From NCBI GenBank assembly GCA_029202405.1, contig CP119312.1, positions 1,555,001-1,619,000 of the forward strand: a DNA stretch of 64,000 nucleotides. Reading direction: 5' to 3'. Positions 47,662 through 56,890 of this stretch are shown piece by piece. Source of the stretch: Candidatus Devosia phytovorans. Its GTDB lineage: Bacteria; Pseudomonadota; Alphaproteobacteria; Rhizobiales; Devosiaceae. The notes under the pieces were generated by a model that was given only the letters and a program-made list of their open reading frames with translations, had not been told where the DNA came from and did no database searches. Every line of letters begins with the position of its first letter. Position 1 is the first letter of the stretch. The position numbers and the translations under genes were made by a program.

Positions 47662-48663
47662 TCAGCGAAAGGCCGGGATGACGTGGCGGCCGTAGCCGGC
47701 GATGATTTCTTCTTCGTCGCCACTGTCGAGGTAGATGTTGAACTGGGTGACGCCGGCGTCCTTGAGGGCGTGGATCTTGGCGATGTGTTCGTCGGGTTCG
47801 CCCAGGACGCAGAAGTTTTCGACGACGTCGGGGGTGATGAAGTCGAGGAAGGGGTTATCGGCCTGGCCGTGCTTGGAATAGTCGTAGCCGCGGCGCTTCT
47901 CGATATAGGAGGTGAGGGAGGCGGGGACCTTGTCGCTGTCGGCGCCGTATTTCTCGACGATATCGGCGACGTGATTGCCGACCATCGCCGGGAACCACTT
48001 GGTGGCTTCGACGGCGCGGGCCTTGTCGCCGAAATAGGCTGGTGCGGCGGCCATGGAGCGGAAGCCGGACATGTCCTTGCCTGCAGCCTTGCCGGCATCG
48101 AGGCACTGGTCGGTGAACCACTTGCAGAGGCCCGGATCGGCCAGTTGGAGCACGACGCCATCGGCGTGCTCGCCGGCGGTCTTGAGGGCCAGCGGGCCAT
48201 AGGCGGCGATCCAGGAGGGCATGTCGTGGCCGACGGCCCAGGGGAATTTCACCGGAGCGGGAATTTCGCCATAGGAGACTTCCTCGCCGCGCACCATGGC
48301 CTTGGTCTTGTGGATGAATTCGGCGACGCGGGCGAGGGTGGCGGGCTTCTTGCCCATGACGCGCATGGAGCTGTCGCCACGGCCGACGGCGAGATCGAAG
48401 CGGCCGCCGGACTGTTTGGCCAAAGAGCCGAAGATGGAGGCAGCGACGGACCAGTCGCGCACGTCGGGATTGGTGACCAGGGGGCCGAAGCGCAGTTTCT
48501 CGGTGTGTTCCATGCACATGGCGATGGCGGCGTAGCAATCGCGCCACAGGATGTGGCTGTCATAGAACCAGCAATAGTCGAAGCCGGCGAACTCGGCGGC
48601 GCGCACCAGATAGCGCGCGCGCTCGGCGTCGACGAATCCCTTGAAGGTGATCCCGAATTCCAT
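47662..48663 (-). CDS. F420-dependent LLM-class oxidoreductase (CPS_4043-like)
   Basis: 333 residues, luciferase-like TIM barrel. MEFGITFKGFVDAERARYLV, YCWFYDSHILWRDCYAAI, GGRFDLAVGRGDSSMRVMGK and the C-terminal LGEPDEHIAKIHALKDAGVTQFN are consistent with F420-binding members; as I recall it fits the TIGR03842 subgroup, named after a Colwellia protein and associated with F420 uptake genes. It probably uses reduced F420 to reduce an unknown substrate. Its own operator-like palindromes lie just upstream, and it is the last gene of the cluster. Confidence 0.82.
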   Translation of the reverse strand: MEFGITFKGFVDAERARYLVRAAEFAGFDYCWFYDSHILWRDCYAAIAMCMEHTEKLRFGPLVTNPDVRDWSVAASIFGSLAKQSGGRFDLAVGRGDSSMRVMGKKPATLARVAEFIHKTKAMVRGEEVSYGEIPAPVKFPWAVGHDMPSWIAAYGPLALKTAGEHADGVVLQLADPGLCKWFTDQCLDAGKAAGKDMSGFRSMAAAPAYFGDKARAVEATKWFPAMVGNHVADIVEKYGADSDKVPASLTSYIEKRRGYDYSKHGQADNPFLDFITPDVVENFCVLGEPDEHIAKIHALKDAGVTQFNIYLDSGDEEEIIAGYGRHVIPAFR

Positions 48664-48686
48664 CTGCGTTCCCCTGTTTCCCTCAG

Positions 48687-48712
48687 GTCAAATATTTGAC
48701 CATTCGATCAAA
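48687..48712 (-). promoter_or_regulatory. Operator-like palindromes before the LLM oxidoreductase gene
   Basis: GGTCAAATATTTGACC (48687-48702) is a perfect 16-base palindrome, and it overlaps TTTGACCA-TT-CGATCAAA (48695-48712), an imperfect copy of the site before fgd. The edge lies 24 bases before the start codon. The shared half-site TTTGACCA suggests one regulator for both oxidoreductase genes. Confidence 0.65.
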
Positions 48713-48744
48713 ATTCTGGGTCGGGTTTGAACGCTTGTCAATCG

Positions 48745-49526
<782 letters not shown>

Positions 49527-49530
<4 letters not shown>

Positions 49531-50564
49531 GTGATGCGCCTGTAGCGGAGCAGGACGGCGAGGAAGATCGGGGCGCCGATGAGGGCGGTGATGATGCCGA
49601 CGGGGAGTTCGCGCGGGGCAAATAGCGAGCGGGCGGCGGTGTCGGTCCAGATCATGAAGATGGCGCCGGCCAGCATGGCGAGCGGCAGCAGCAGGCGATG
49701 GCGGGAGCCGGTCACGAGGCGGACAACGTGGGGGATGATGAGGCCGACGAAACCGATGGCACCGCCGATGGAGACAAGCACGCCGGTGAGCAGCGCCGTG
49801 CTGCCGAGCAGGAGCCAGCGCAGGCGGGACACATCGACGCCGAGGCTCGCTGCGGCGGTTTCGCCAAAGGCGAAGGCGTCGAGGGCGCGGCCGGAGAGGA
49901 GCACGGGCGGGCCGATCGCGGCGAGGGCGATGAGCACCATGGCGGCTTCGGACCAGACGACGCCCGAGAGCGAGCCCATCAGCCAGGAGAGGATCTCGCG
50001 GTAGGAATCGCCGGTGGCGGACCAGAAGATGAGAAAGGATGTGGCGGCGGCGGCGAGGGCGGAAATGGAAATGCCGGCCAGAATCGCACGGGTGGGTGTG
50101 GCGCCGCCGAGGAGCTGGGTGACGAGGAGGGTCAGCGCCATGGCAGCACCGGCGCCGAGGAAGGCGCCGAGGGGCATGAGGAGCGATGCACCGAGGAGGA
50201 GGAAGCCGACGGCGCCGAGGGATGCACCGGAGGAGAGGCCGAGGAGATAGGGATCGGCCAGGGGGTTGCGGGTGAGGGCCTGCATGACGGCGCCACAGAG
50301 GGCGAGGCCGGCACCGACGGCGGCTGCAGTCAGGACGCGCGGCAGGCGGAGTTCCCAGATGATGGCGTCGCGCAGGCGGGAGACGGGGCTTTCGGAGGCG
50401 AGGCCGAGGTGGTGCGCGATAGTCTGCCAGACCTCGGCGGGCGCTATGTCGGCCGGGCCAAGGGTGACGGCGACGATGATGGAAAAGAGGAGCAGGACGG
50501 CCAGACCGGCAAAGCCGAGCCCCATCAGGGATTTTCTGGTGCTGGCCGCCTGCTCGTTTGGCAT
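49527..50564 (-). CDS. ABC importer permease, FecCD/BtuC type, proposed F420-0 uptake
   Basis: 345 residues with about ten membrane helices. LRLPRVLTAAAVGAGLALCG, MQALTRNPLADPYLLGLSSGA and GFVGLIIPHVVRL are the FecCD signatures. Placed between an ATPase gene (overlap) and the adenosylhomocysteinase-like gene (2-base gap). Substrate is inferred from cluster content only; cobalamin or a siderophore remains possible. Confidence 0.85.
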
Positions 50565-50566
50565 GA

Positions 50567-51688
50567 TCAGGCCGATGGCGGCGGGCAGGCCCGCTGCCAG
50601 ACATGCTGGGGCAGGAGGTGGACGCCGGGTTCGGCCTGTTCACCCGCGCCGACGATATGGCCGATGCCCTCGGCCATCAGGGCGAGGGTCACGTCGAAGG
50701 CATTGAGGCTATCGCCTTCGCCGGCCGTGAGATTGGCCATGGCGCCGCCGGCGAAGAGTTGGACGGATTTACCCGACGGCAGGGTGTAGCGGGTGACCAT
50801 GGGGATGATCTCGGCGTGCTTGTGCGCGGCCAGCGAGACAATATCGATCTCGTCGATGCGATGGCCGGAATTGAGCAGGAAGCAATTGTCCTTGAGGGTT
50901 TCGATGACCGCCATGGGGACGACGTGATGGGCGCCGGTGCCGGTGACCACGACATCGGCCAGGGGCGCTAGCTCGGCGACCGAGCCGGTCAGCCAGCCGT
51001 CGTAGGCCGCCTGGAGCTTTCGGCCGGGATCGACTTCGGCGACCATGACCTGGCCGCCATAGGCGCGGGCCGAGGCGGCAAGGCCCTGGCCGACGGTGCC
51101 GTAGCCGACGACGAGGACGCGCTTTTCATGGAGGCTCAGCAGCGTGCGGCCGAAGAAGGCCTGCCAGGTGGTGAGGCCGACCATGTGGCGGTTGTGCAGG
51201 CCTTCCTTGATCGGCACTTCATCCCAGTTGAAGATCGGCCAGGGCGGCAGCTTGCCCTGGAGGCGATTGAGACCGGAACCTGTGGCTTCGAGGCCTGCCC
51301 TGACGGAGGGGAGCGTGGCGCCGGAGGTCATCAGGTAATGGGTATAGTCCGAGCCCATTTCGCAGAGATGGGTGGGGCCCCATTCGACACCGGCCTTGAT
51401 GGCGGCCTGCCAGTCGGCATCGGGCATGTCTTTCCAGGCCTGCACTTCGGCGCCGCAGGCGCGCATGGCATCGGCCACTTCATTGCGCACGGTGGTTGGG
51501 TTGCAGGTGGTGATGAAGAGTTCCGCGCCACGGGCGGCGAGGCCTTCCACCAGCGTCAGCATCTTGAGATCGAGATGCATGTTCATGGCCATGCGAATGC
51601 CCGTCAGATCGGGCAGGTTGGCAATGGCGCGGATGGTGCGCGGCATGTTCTGGGCGAGCCAGGCGCGGGTATTGTCGGTGATCGTCAT
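50567..51688 (-). CDS. Atypical adenosylhomocysteinase-like NAD-binding protein
   Basis: 373 residues, against about 430-470 for true SAH hydrolase. The N-terminal part keeps MNMHLDLKMLTLVEGLAARGAE with a TTCNPT motif, and the NAD domain has VLVVGYGTVGQG at 195-202, GTGAHHVV and LLNSGHRIDEID. Around the substrate site, Lys161 seems kept but the neighbouring catalytic Asp appears to be His165 (KEGLHN against KSKFDN in SAHH), and the C-terminal K/Y tail is missing. So it is likely a different reaction on a related nucleoside or thioether. It is 2 bases from the permease gene. Confidence 0.75.
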   Translation of the reverse strand: MTITDNTRAWLAQNMPRTIRAIANLPDLTGIRMAMNMHLDLKMLTLVEGLAARGAELFITTCNPTTVRNEVADAMRACGAEVQAWKDMPDADWQAAIKAGVEWGPTHLCEMGSDYTHYLMTSGATLPSVRAGLEATGSGLNRLQGKLPPWPIFNWDEVPIKEGLHNRHMVGLTTWQAFFGRTLLSLHEKRVLVVGYGTVGQGLAASARAYGGQVMVAEVDPGRKLQAAYDGWLTGSVAELAPLADVVVTGTGAHHVVPMAVIETLKDNCFLLNSGHRIDEIDIVSLAAHKHAEIIPMVTRYTLPSGKSVQLFAGGAMANLTAGEGDSLNAFDVTLALMAEGIGHIVGAGEQAEPGVHLLPQHVWQRACPPPSA

Positions 51689-51778
51689 AATGGTCTTTGT
51701 GCTGAAATCGGGGCGTAGGGGCCTGCTTTGGGGAGGTGTTCATTACAGGTACCCCGACACCTTGCGGCTGTGGAGCGG

Positions 51779-51822
51779 TCTCGGGATGGGTCCCGGCTCA
51801 AGGCCGGGATGACATCGAGGGT
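51779..51822. repeat. Intergenic GGGATGGGTCCCGGCTCAAGG-type repeat fragment
   Basis: Contains the stem TCCCGGC-TCAAG-GCCGGGA (51791-51809) followed by TGACAT. Sequences like TCCCGGCTCAAGGCCGGGA are dispersed repeats in many alphaproteobacterial genomes. It lies in the 185-base gap that interrupts the cluster between the substrate-binding gene and the SAHH-like gene. Only one copy is in the window, so the repeat call rests on memory. Confidence 0.45.
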
Positions 51823-51873
51823 GTGGCCTGTGTAGTGGACTCCCAAAGGGAACAGGTTTCGATCTCCGCCCTA

Positions 51874-52806
51874 TCAGAGTTGCGCCAGTTGCGCAGCCAT
51901 ATCTGCGGTCGCAGGGACGTTGCGGATGCCGGCTTCGGAGGCCGGGAAGGGGATGATCAGGTAGCGCTGGTTGATGACCGCGTCGAGCTGGCTGGTGATG
52001 GGGTTTTCGGCGAGGATTTTTTTCTTCTGTTCGGCGGAGTTCCAGACGGCATCGACGAGGACGATGACATCGGGATCGGCATCGACCACGGCTTCCCAGC
52101 TGGCGGAGAACCAGCCTTCGTCAACGTCGGAGAAGATATTGCTGAGGCCGAGGGCTCCGAGCATCATGGCGGGCGCGCCGCTGCCGGCGCCGACATAGGG
52201 CGCCTTGGTGCCGGAGGAATACCAGACGGCCGTGTAGTCGCGCGTATCGGCGGTGACGGCGGACAGTTCGGCCTTCTGCTCGTCGATCAGGGTCGTTGCG
52301 GCTGGGGCAACGTCGAAGATATCGCCCATTTCGGCGATCTCGGCGAAGACGTGGTCGAAGGTCAGCTTGGCGGGCTTGATGGTGCGGCAGGCGGCGGGGG
52401 CGACATAGGTGGCGACGCCGAGGTCGCCGAGGGTCGCGCGCTCACCGGCGCCGTCGGCAGCGAAATTGCTCTCCCAGCCGCCATAGATGAAATCGGGCTC
52501 GACCTCGAGCACGACTTCCTGGCTGGGAAGCTTGTCGGAGAGGACGTTGAGGGCGGCGGCTTCTGACGTCCAGGGTTCCGGGGCTGCGCCATCCTGGAAT
52601 CCGACGCCGACGACTTTCTCGCCGAGGCCGAGAGCCAGCAGCATTTCGGTCGAGGTTGATTTGATGGTGACGACGCGATCCGGGGCGGCGTCGAGGGTGA
52701 GGCTGACGCCGCAATTGTCCAGCGTCAGCGGGTAGCTGGTTTGGGCGAAGGCGGGCGCAGAGAGGGCAAGGAGCGAAAAACCGAGAGAAAGGGTGAGGGC
52801 GCGCAT
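51874..52806 (-). CDS. ABC importer substrate-binding protein, proposed F420-0 uptake
   Basis: 310 residues from the ATG at 52806. Signal peptide MRALTLSLGFSLLALSAPAFAQ. The mature part is of the BtuF/FecB class: DRVVTIKSTSTEMLLALGLG, VLEVEPDFIYGG, VLVDAVWNSAEQKKKIL. A TTG nine bases upstream in the cofE stop is a less likely start. It is periplasmic and would deliver the ligand to the FecCD-type permease coded further down. Ligand inferred as F420-0 from cofE next to it. Confidence 0.83.
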   Translation of the reverse strand: MRALTLSLGFSLLALSAPAFAQTSYPLTLDNCGVSLTLDAAPDRVVTIKSTSTEMLLALGLGEKVVGVGFQDGAAPEPWTSEAAALNVLSDKLPSQEVVLEVEPDFIYGGWESNFAADGAGERATLGDLGVATYVAPAACRTIKPAKLTFDHVFAEIAEMGDIFDVAPAATTLIDEQKAELSAVTADTRDYTAVWYSSGTKAPYVGAGSGAPAMMLGALGLSNIFSDVDEGWFSASWEAVVDADPDVIVLVDAVWNSAEQKKKILAENPITSQLDAVINQRYLIIPFPASEAGIRNVPATADMAAQLAQL

Positions 52807-52811
52807 GGCGG

Positions 52812-53639
52812 TCAATCCTGTTTGACGCGTTTGGATTGGGTTACGGGATCACGCATTTCGGCCTGGGCGGCTTCATAACCCAGGCGATAGGCTTCGGCCG
52901 AGCCGAAGCGGAACATGTCGTCGTCGCCGATGCGGACCAAGGTTCGCGCGCCGGGGGATGCCATGTCGGCGACGAGGCGGCCAAGGCCCCGGATGACGGC
53001 GACGGGAATGCCGGAGGTCTTGCCCTTGACGAGGTCGGCGGCGCCGGCCAGTTCGTCGGCGACCACGGCAACGGTGACATGGAGCGGGCGGCCATTGGCG
53101 TCGTTTTCGCCGCGCAGGTCTTCGGTGAGCTGGATGCCGGCGGCGCCGATGGCCATATCGGTCTGGCCGACGCGCCAGGGGCGGCCGATGGTGTCGGTGA
53201 TGATGATGCCCAGCGCCACGCCGAGCTTTTCGCGCAGCCCGGCGCAGAGCAGGCGGGCGGAGGCGTCGGGATCGGCGGGCAGGCGCAGGGCAATGCCTTC
53301 GGGGACATTGGACATGTCGATGCCGGCGGCGGCCATGACGAGGCCCTGGCGGGTTTCGACGATCTTGGTCACGCCGCCGGGGTGGATGCGTTCGGCGACG
53401 ACGCGGACGGTATCGAGGGCGATGGCCTGTTCGCGATCGGTGGCGGGGACCTGCATGCCTTCGGACTTGGAGACGATCTTGCTGGTGACGACGAGGATGT
53501 CGCCGTCGCGCAAGGCGTTTTCGGGATCTTCATGCAGCGAAAGGGCGACAGCATCGGCGATCAGGGCGACGAGGTCATCACCCTTGACCACTTCTGGCAT
53601 GCCGGAAATGCCCCAGACGGAATAGCGCGGCAGAGCCAT
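52812..53639 (-). CDS. cofE: Coenzyme F420-0:L-glutamate ligase
   Basis: 275 residues. Adds L-glutamate to F420-0 using [40 protein letters not shown] and [20 protein letters not shown] match CofE and the N-terminal domain of actinobacterial FbiB. It lacks the C-terminal FMN-binding domain of FbiB. It lies 9 bases after fgd and 5 before the substrate-binding gene. No cofC, cofD, cofG, cofH or fbiC is in the window, consistent with salvage of F420-0. Confidence 0.93.
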   Translation of the reverse strand: MALPRYSVWGISGMPEVVKGDDLVALIADAVALSLHEDPENALRDGDILVVTSKIVSKSEGMQVPATDREQAIALDTVRVVAERIHPGGVTKIVETRQGLVMAAAGIDMSNVPEGIALRLPADPDASARLLCAGLREKLGVALGIIITDTIGRPWRVGQTDMAIGAAGIQLTEDLRGENDANGRPLHVTVAVVADELAGAADLVKGKTSGIPVAVIRGLGRLVADMASPGARTLVRIGDDDMFRFGSAEAYRLGYEAAQAEMRDPVTQSKRVKQD

Positions 53640-53648
53640 GGCGAAACC

Positions 53649-54647
53649 TCAGGAAATGGCGCGCAGGCGCGGCAGGATTTCTTTGGCATAGAGCGACAGG
53701 AACCGGCTCTGGTCCTCGCCTGGCGCGTGGAAGACCAGATGGTCGAAGCCATAATCCATATAGGTCTTGATCGCCGCAACATGCTCTTCGGGGTCGGACG
53801 AAACGATCCAGCGTTTCGCCACGCGCTCGATCGGGAGCTGGTCGGCGAGGCGTTCCATTTCGGCGGGGTCTTCCACCGAATGCTTTTCCTCGGGGGTGAG
53901 CGACAGGGCGGCCCAGGCGCGGGTATTGTTGAGCGCGGCCTCGGGATCGGGATCGAAGGAGACTTTTACCTCGATCATGCGCTCGAAGGATTTCTCCTCG
54001 CGGTTCGATTCTGCGCGGCCCACGGCGACGTTTGGAAGGAGCTGGTCGACATAGAGTTCGGCGCCCTTGCCGGAGGTGCAGATGAAGCCATCGCCAGCGC
54101 GGCCGGCATATTTGGCATTGAGCGGCCCGCCGGCGGCCAGATAGATGGGCACCATTTTCTCGGGCTTGTCGTAGATCGTGGCGTTCTGCGTCTTATAGTA
54201 TTCGCCCTCGAAACTGACGCGATCCTCGCTCCAGAGCTTGCGGATGAGGGTGACCGCTTCGCGCAGGCGCGCCGAGCGCTCCTTGAGCTCGGGCCAGACC
54301 ATGCCGGTGGAGGGCACTTCGTTGAGCGACTCGCCGGTGCCGACACCCAGGATCACGCGTTCCGGAAACATGGCGCCCAGCGTGCCGAAGGCATGGGCGA
54401 CGACGGACGGGTGGAGGCGGAAGGTCGGGGTGAGCACGGACGTGCCGACGACGATCTTTTCGGTGCGCGCCAGGGCCGCGGCCATCCAGGCGGGGGCGAA
54501 GGGGGCGTGGCCGTCGGTATGCTTCCAGGGCTGGAAGTGATCACTGATAAAGACGGATTCGAAACCGGCCTGTTCGGCTTCGATGGCGAATTGCAGGAGT
54601 TTGTTGGGCGCGAACTGTTCCGCGGAAGCCTTGTAGCCGAAGCGCAT
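53649..54647 (-). CDS. fgd: F420-dependent glucose-6-phosphate dehydrogenase
   Basis: 332 residues, nearly the length of mycobacterial FGD1 (336). Oxidises glucose-6-phosphate to 6-phosphogluconolactone and reduces F420. From remembered FGD1 residues: His40, Trp44 and Glu109 correspond to His37, Trp41 and Glu106; phosphate ligands Lys198, Lys259 and Arg283 correspond to Lys194, Lys255 and Arg279. Motifs [32 protein letters not shown] and [11 protein letters not shown] agree. ATG at 54647 with GAGGGGAAA before it. A longer start at 54701 lies in an operator and is rejected. First gene of the cluster. Confidence 0.92.
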   Translation of the reverse strand: MRFGYKASAEQFAPNKLLQFAIEAEQAGFESVFISDHFQPWKHTDGHAPFAPAWMAAALARTEKIVVGTSVLTPTFRLHPSVVAHAFGTLGAMFPERVILGVGTGESLNEVPSTGMVWPELKERSARLREAVTLIRKLWSEDRVSFEGEYYKTQNATIYDKPEKMVPIYLAAGGPLNAKYAGRAGDGFICTSGKGAELYVDQLLPNVAVGRAESNREEKSFERMIEVKVSFDPDPEAALNNTRAWAALSLTPEEKHSVEDPAEMERLADQLPIERVAKRWIVSSDPEEHVAAIKTYMDYGFDHLVFHAPGEDQSRFLSLYAKEILPRLRAIS

Positions 54648-54684
54648 CTGTTTCCCCTCAATGCTCGCCGGTTGTCGGAGATAG

Positions 54685-54702
54685 TTTGACCAAATGGTCA
54701 AA
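54685..54702 (-). promoter_or_regulatory. Perfect palindromic operator before fgd
   Basis: TTTGACCA-AA-TGGTCAAA, perfect 8-base half-sites with a 2-base spacer, 38 bases before the fgd start and 98 before the divergent MYG1 gene. The same half-site recurs before the second oxidoreductase gene at 48695. Likely bound by an unseen regulator. Confidence 0.72.
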
Positions 54703-54800
54703 AATGTAAATCGGGATTCTGCATGGGTTGAGCCGGCAGGGTTCCAAGGCTATCAGGTGCCGGCATTGTGCGGCAAATCCGCGAAACAGGGGCCTTCGGC

Positions 54801-55727
54801 ATGACCATATCCTATCTCGTCACCCATTCGGGTGGCTTCCATGCCGACGAGTTGCTGTCGAGTGTCATCCTGACCCGGCTGTTCCCCAATGCCGAGATCA
54901 AGCGCAGCCGGGCGCCGGAGTGGATCACGCCGGGGGCGGATCGCATCATTTATGACGTCGGCGGCGCCTATGATGCGGCAGCGCAGATCTTTGATCACCA
55001 CCAGCGCGGCGCGCCTTTGCGCGAGGACGGGCAGCCCTATAGTTCGTTCGGGCTGGTGTGGAAGCATTATGGCCGGGACTATCTCAGCGCATCGGGCGTG
55101 CCGGCGGCGCATGTCGAGAGCGTGCATGCCGGTTTTGATGGCAAGTTCGTCTTGCCAGTGGATCTGACCGACAATGGTGCGCTGAGCCCGAGTGGTCCGC
55201 TGGCGGATCTGACGCTGCCGGTGCTGCTGGAGACGCTGAAGCCGGTGTTTGATGACAAGTCGGATGGGGCTGACGATCGGGCGTTCCATGGGGCGCTGGC
55301 GATTGCGCGGGCGTTCGTCGAAGCGAGCATTGCGCGCAGTGCGGCGAAACTGCGGGCCGAGGGCCTGGTGCAGCAGGCGATTGCCAAGGCAGGGCAGGGG
55401 CATGTGCTGGAGCTGCCGATGGGCATGCCGTTCCGGCCGGCAGTGCTCAAGGCGGGGGCTGACCAGCTGCTGTTCGTGGTGCATCCGCGCGACAAGGACT
55501 GGTGCCTCACCACCATCCGCAAGGGCGACGAGGGTTTTGAAAATCGCGCCGACCTGCCGGCGAGCTGGGCCGGGCTGACCAATGGCGAGCTCGAGGCGGC
55601 CTCGGGCGTGGCAGGCGCGAGCTTCTGCCATAACGGGCGGTTTGTTGCCGCGGCCAGGACGCGGGAAGCGGCGCTGGCCATGGCCGAGATTGCGGTGAAG
55701 GAAGCCCTGCAGTCGCCGCAAGCTTGA
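54801..55727 (+). CDS. MYG1 family protein (DHH-like phosphoesterase)
   Basis: 308 residues from the ATG at 54801. THSGGFHADELLSS, IIYDVGG and FDHHQRG are MYG1 (UPF0160) motifs with metal-binding His and Asp. Eukaryotic MYG1 is reported as a 3'-5' RNA exonuclease; in bacteria the role is not settled. Divergent from fgd, likely independent of F420. Confidence 0.9.
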   Translation: MTISYLVTHSGGFHADELLSSVILTRLFPNAEIKRSRAPEWITPGADRIIYDVGGAYDAAAQIFDHHQRGAPLREDGQPYSSFGLVWKHYGRDYLSASGVPAAHVESVHAGFDGKFVLPVDLTDNGALSPSGPLADLTLPVLLETLKPVFDDKSDGADDRAFHGALAIARAFVEASIARSAAKLRAEGLVQQAIAKAGQGHVLELPMGMPFRPAVLKAGADQLLFVVHPRDKDWCLTTIRKGDEGFENRADLPASWAGLTNGELEAASGVAGASFCHNGRFVAAARTREAALAMAEIAVKEALQSPQA

Positions 55728-55774
55728 ATCTGGCGGACAGCGGTCCCACGTATCGGTGACCACAAGGAGGCCCC

Positions 55775-56080
55775 ATGGTCAACGATCGCGCCACTGCCCA
55801 ATATGATATCGAGAAGAAGTCACTGCTGGTGGCTTACCTGTTGTGGTTTTTCCTCGGTTATGTCGGGGCGCACCGCTTCTATCTCGGTCGGGTGCTGAGC
55901 GGATTGTTGCAGCTGGCGTTCTCGGGCTTGGTGCTGGTGCTGACCTTCGTCAGCTTCGGCGTGCTGGGTTTTCTGTGGGCCCTGGTGGGCCTGTGGTGGC
56001 TGATCGATGCGCTGCTCATTCCCGGCATAGTCGCCGGTCGCAACTATCGTATCGCCGATCAAGTGTTCGGTCGACGCTAG
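55775..56080 (+). CDS. TM2 domain membrane protein
   Basis: 101 residues. KKSLLVAYLLWFFLGYVGAHRFYLG is the TM2 signature (hydrophobic helix, G-x-HRFYLG), followed by two more helices with WWLIDALLIPG. Function unknown; membrane. AAGGAGG before the ATG. Its stop codon lies at the left edge of an inverted-repeat element. Confidence 0.88.
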   Translation: MVNDRATAQYDIEKKSLLVAYLLWFFLGYVGAHRFYLGRVLSGLLQLAFSGLVLVLTFVSFGVLGFLWALVGLWWLIDALLIPGIVAGRNYRIADQVFGRR

Positions 56081-56295
56081 GACCGATCGATCTTCAACTG
56101 ATGCTGGCCTGCAAACGCCGGTTTTCTGCGCTTCCGGTGCTCACGTACTAAAACGTACGCTGCGCCATAGCCCTACGAGCGTAGCTCTACGGGCGTTCTT
56201 CGCTGAGAAAGGTCCACTGGACCTTTCTCGTACAGCTGCGAACGTCTCGAAAACCGCCATTTTCGGCTCAGCCTGAGTTGAATCTCGATCGGTCC
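56080..56295. repeat. Intergenic inverted-repeat element of about 216 bases
   Basis: The left end GGACCGATCGATCTTCAACT (56080) and the right end, read in reverse complement, GGACCGATCGAGATTCAACT (56295) agree in all but two of 20 positions. Inside lies a perfect 11-base stem GAGAAAGGTCC/GGACCTTTCTC (56205-56229) at the middle-right, and other hairpins such as ACGTAC/GTACGC. No open frame of note. It resembles the palindromic mosaic repeats (RIME/Bru-RS type) of rhizobia and Brucella. A single copy is seen. Confidence 0.6.
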
Positions 56296-56374
56296 AAGGG
56301 CGCCGCCCGCCAAATCCCTTTCATTGCTAAGTAATCCATGCGCGCGGCGGATAGCTGTCGCGCAAAAATATGTG

Positions 56375-56401
56375 TGCATATTATATGCCTACATATTATA
56401 T
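56375..56401. promoter_or_regulatory. Twin CATATTATATG palindromes before marR
   Basis: CATATTATATG occurs at 56376-56386 and again at 56391-56401, centres 15 bases apart, 28 bases before the marR start codon. Each is a perfect palindrome. Likely MarR autoregulatory operators. Confidence 0.7.
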
Positions 56402-56428
56402 GTGTGCCTACGAAAGTGAGGCACATAG

Positions 56429-56890
56429 ATGCACAAGCCCGTCCAGGCTGAAGAATCGGTCGGCTACATCATCCACGAAGTGGCCAAGGCGTTTCGCCGT
56501 CGCTTCGAGGAAGAGGTGAAGGTGCACGACCTGACGCTGCCGCAGATGCGCGCTCTGGGCGAGCTGGTGCGTCAGGGCGGCGTGTCGCAGACCGTGCTCG
56601 GCGCCGCGATCGACGCCGACCCCATGACCATCAAGGGCATTCTCGACCGGCTGGAAAAGCGCGACCTGGTCACGCGCCAGCAGGACCCGTCCGACAGCCG
56701 CGCCAAGATCCTTCATGTCACCCCGGCAGGGGAGGCACTGTTTCTGGCTGCCAAGGCGGTTGGCCGCGGCATCCAGAACGAAGCCATGGCCGGGTTGAGC
56801 GATGCCGACCTCAAGGCCGTGACCGACGGCCTCCTCCAAATTCGTAACAATCTCACACGCGCGGCGGCCCCGCCCAAGGATGACCTCTGA
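56429..56890 (+). CDS. MarR-family transcriptional regulator
   Basis: 153 residues. The winged helix is seen in TLPQMRALGELVRQGGVSQTVL, DADPMTIKGILDRLEKRDLV and RQQDPSDSRAKILHVTPAG, the last being the wing. It would repress itself and the efflux genes that follow; emrA starts at the stop of this gene (TGATG). Ligand unknown. Confidence 0.92.
   Translation: MHKPVQAEESVGYIIHEVAKAFRRRFEEEVKVHDLTLPQMRALGELVRQGGVSQTVLGAAIDADPMTIKGILDRLEKRDLVTRQQDPSDSRAKILHVTPAGEALFLAAKAVGRGIQNEAMAGLSDADLKAVTDGLLQIRNNLTRAAAPPKDDL

Noticed and set aside
54648..54701. Longer N-terminus for fgd
   Set aside because: The start would lie in the operator palindrome, and FGD proteins begin at the [12 protein letters not shown] residues after a good ribosome site.
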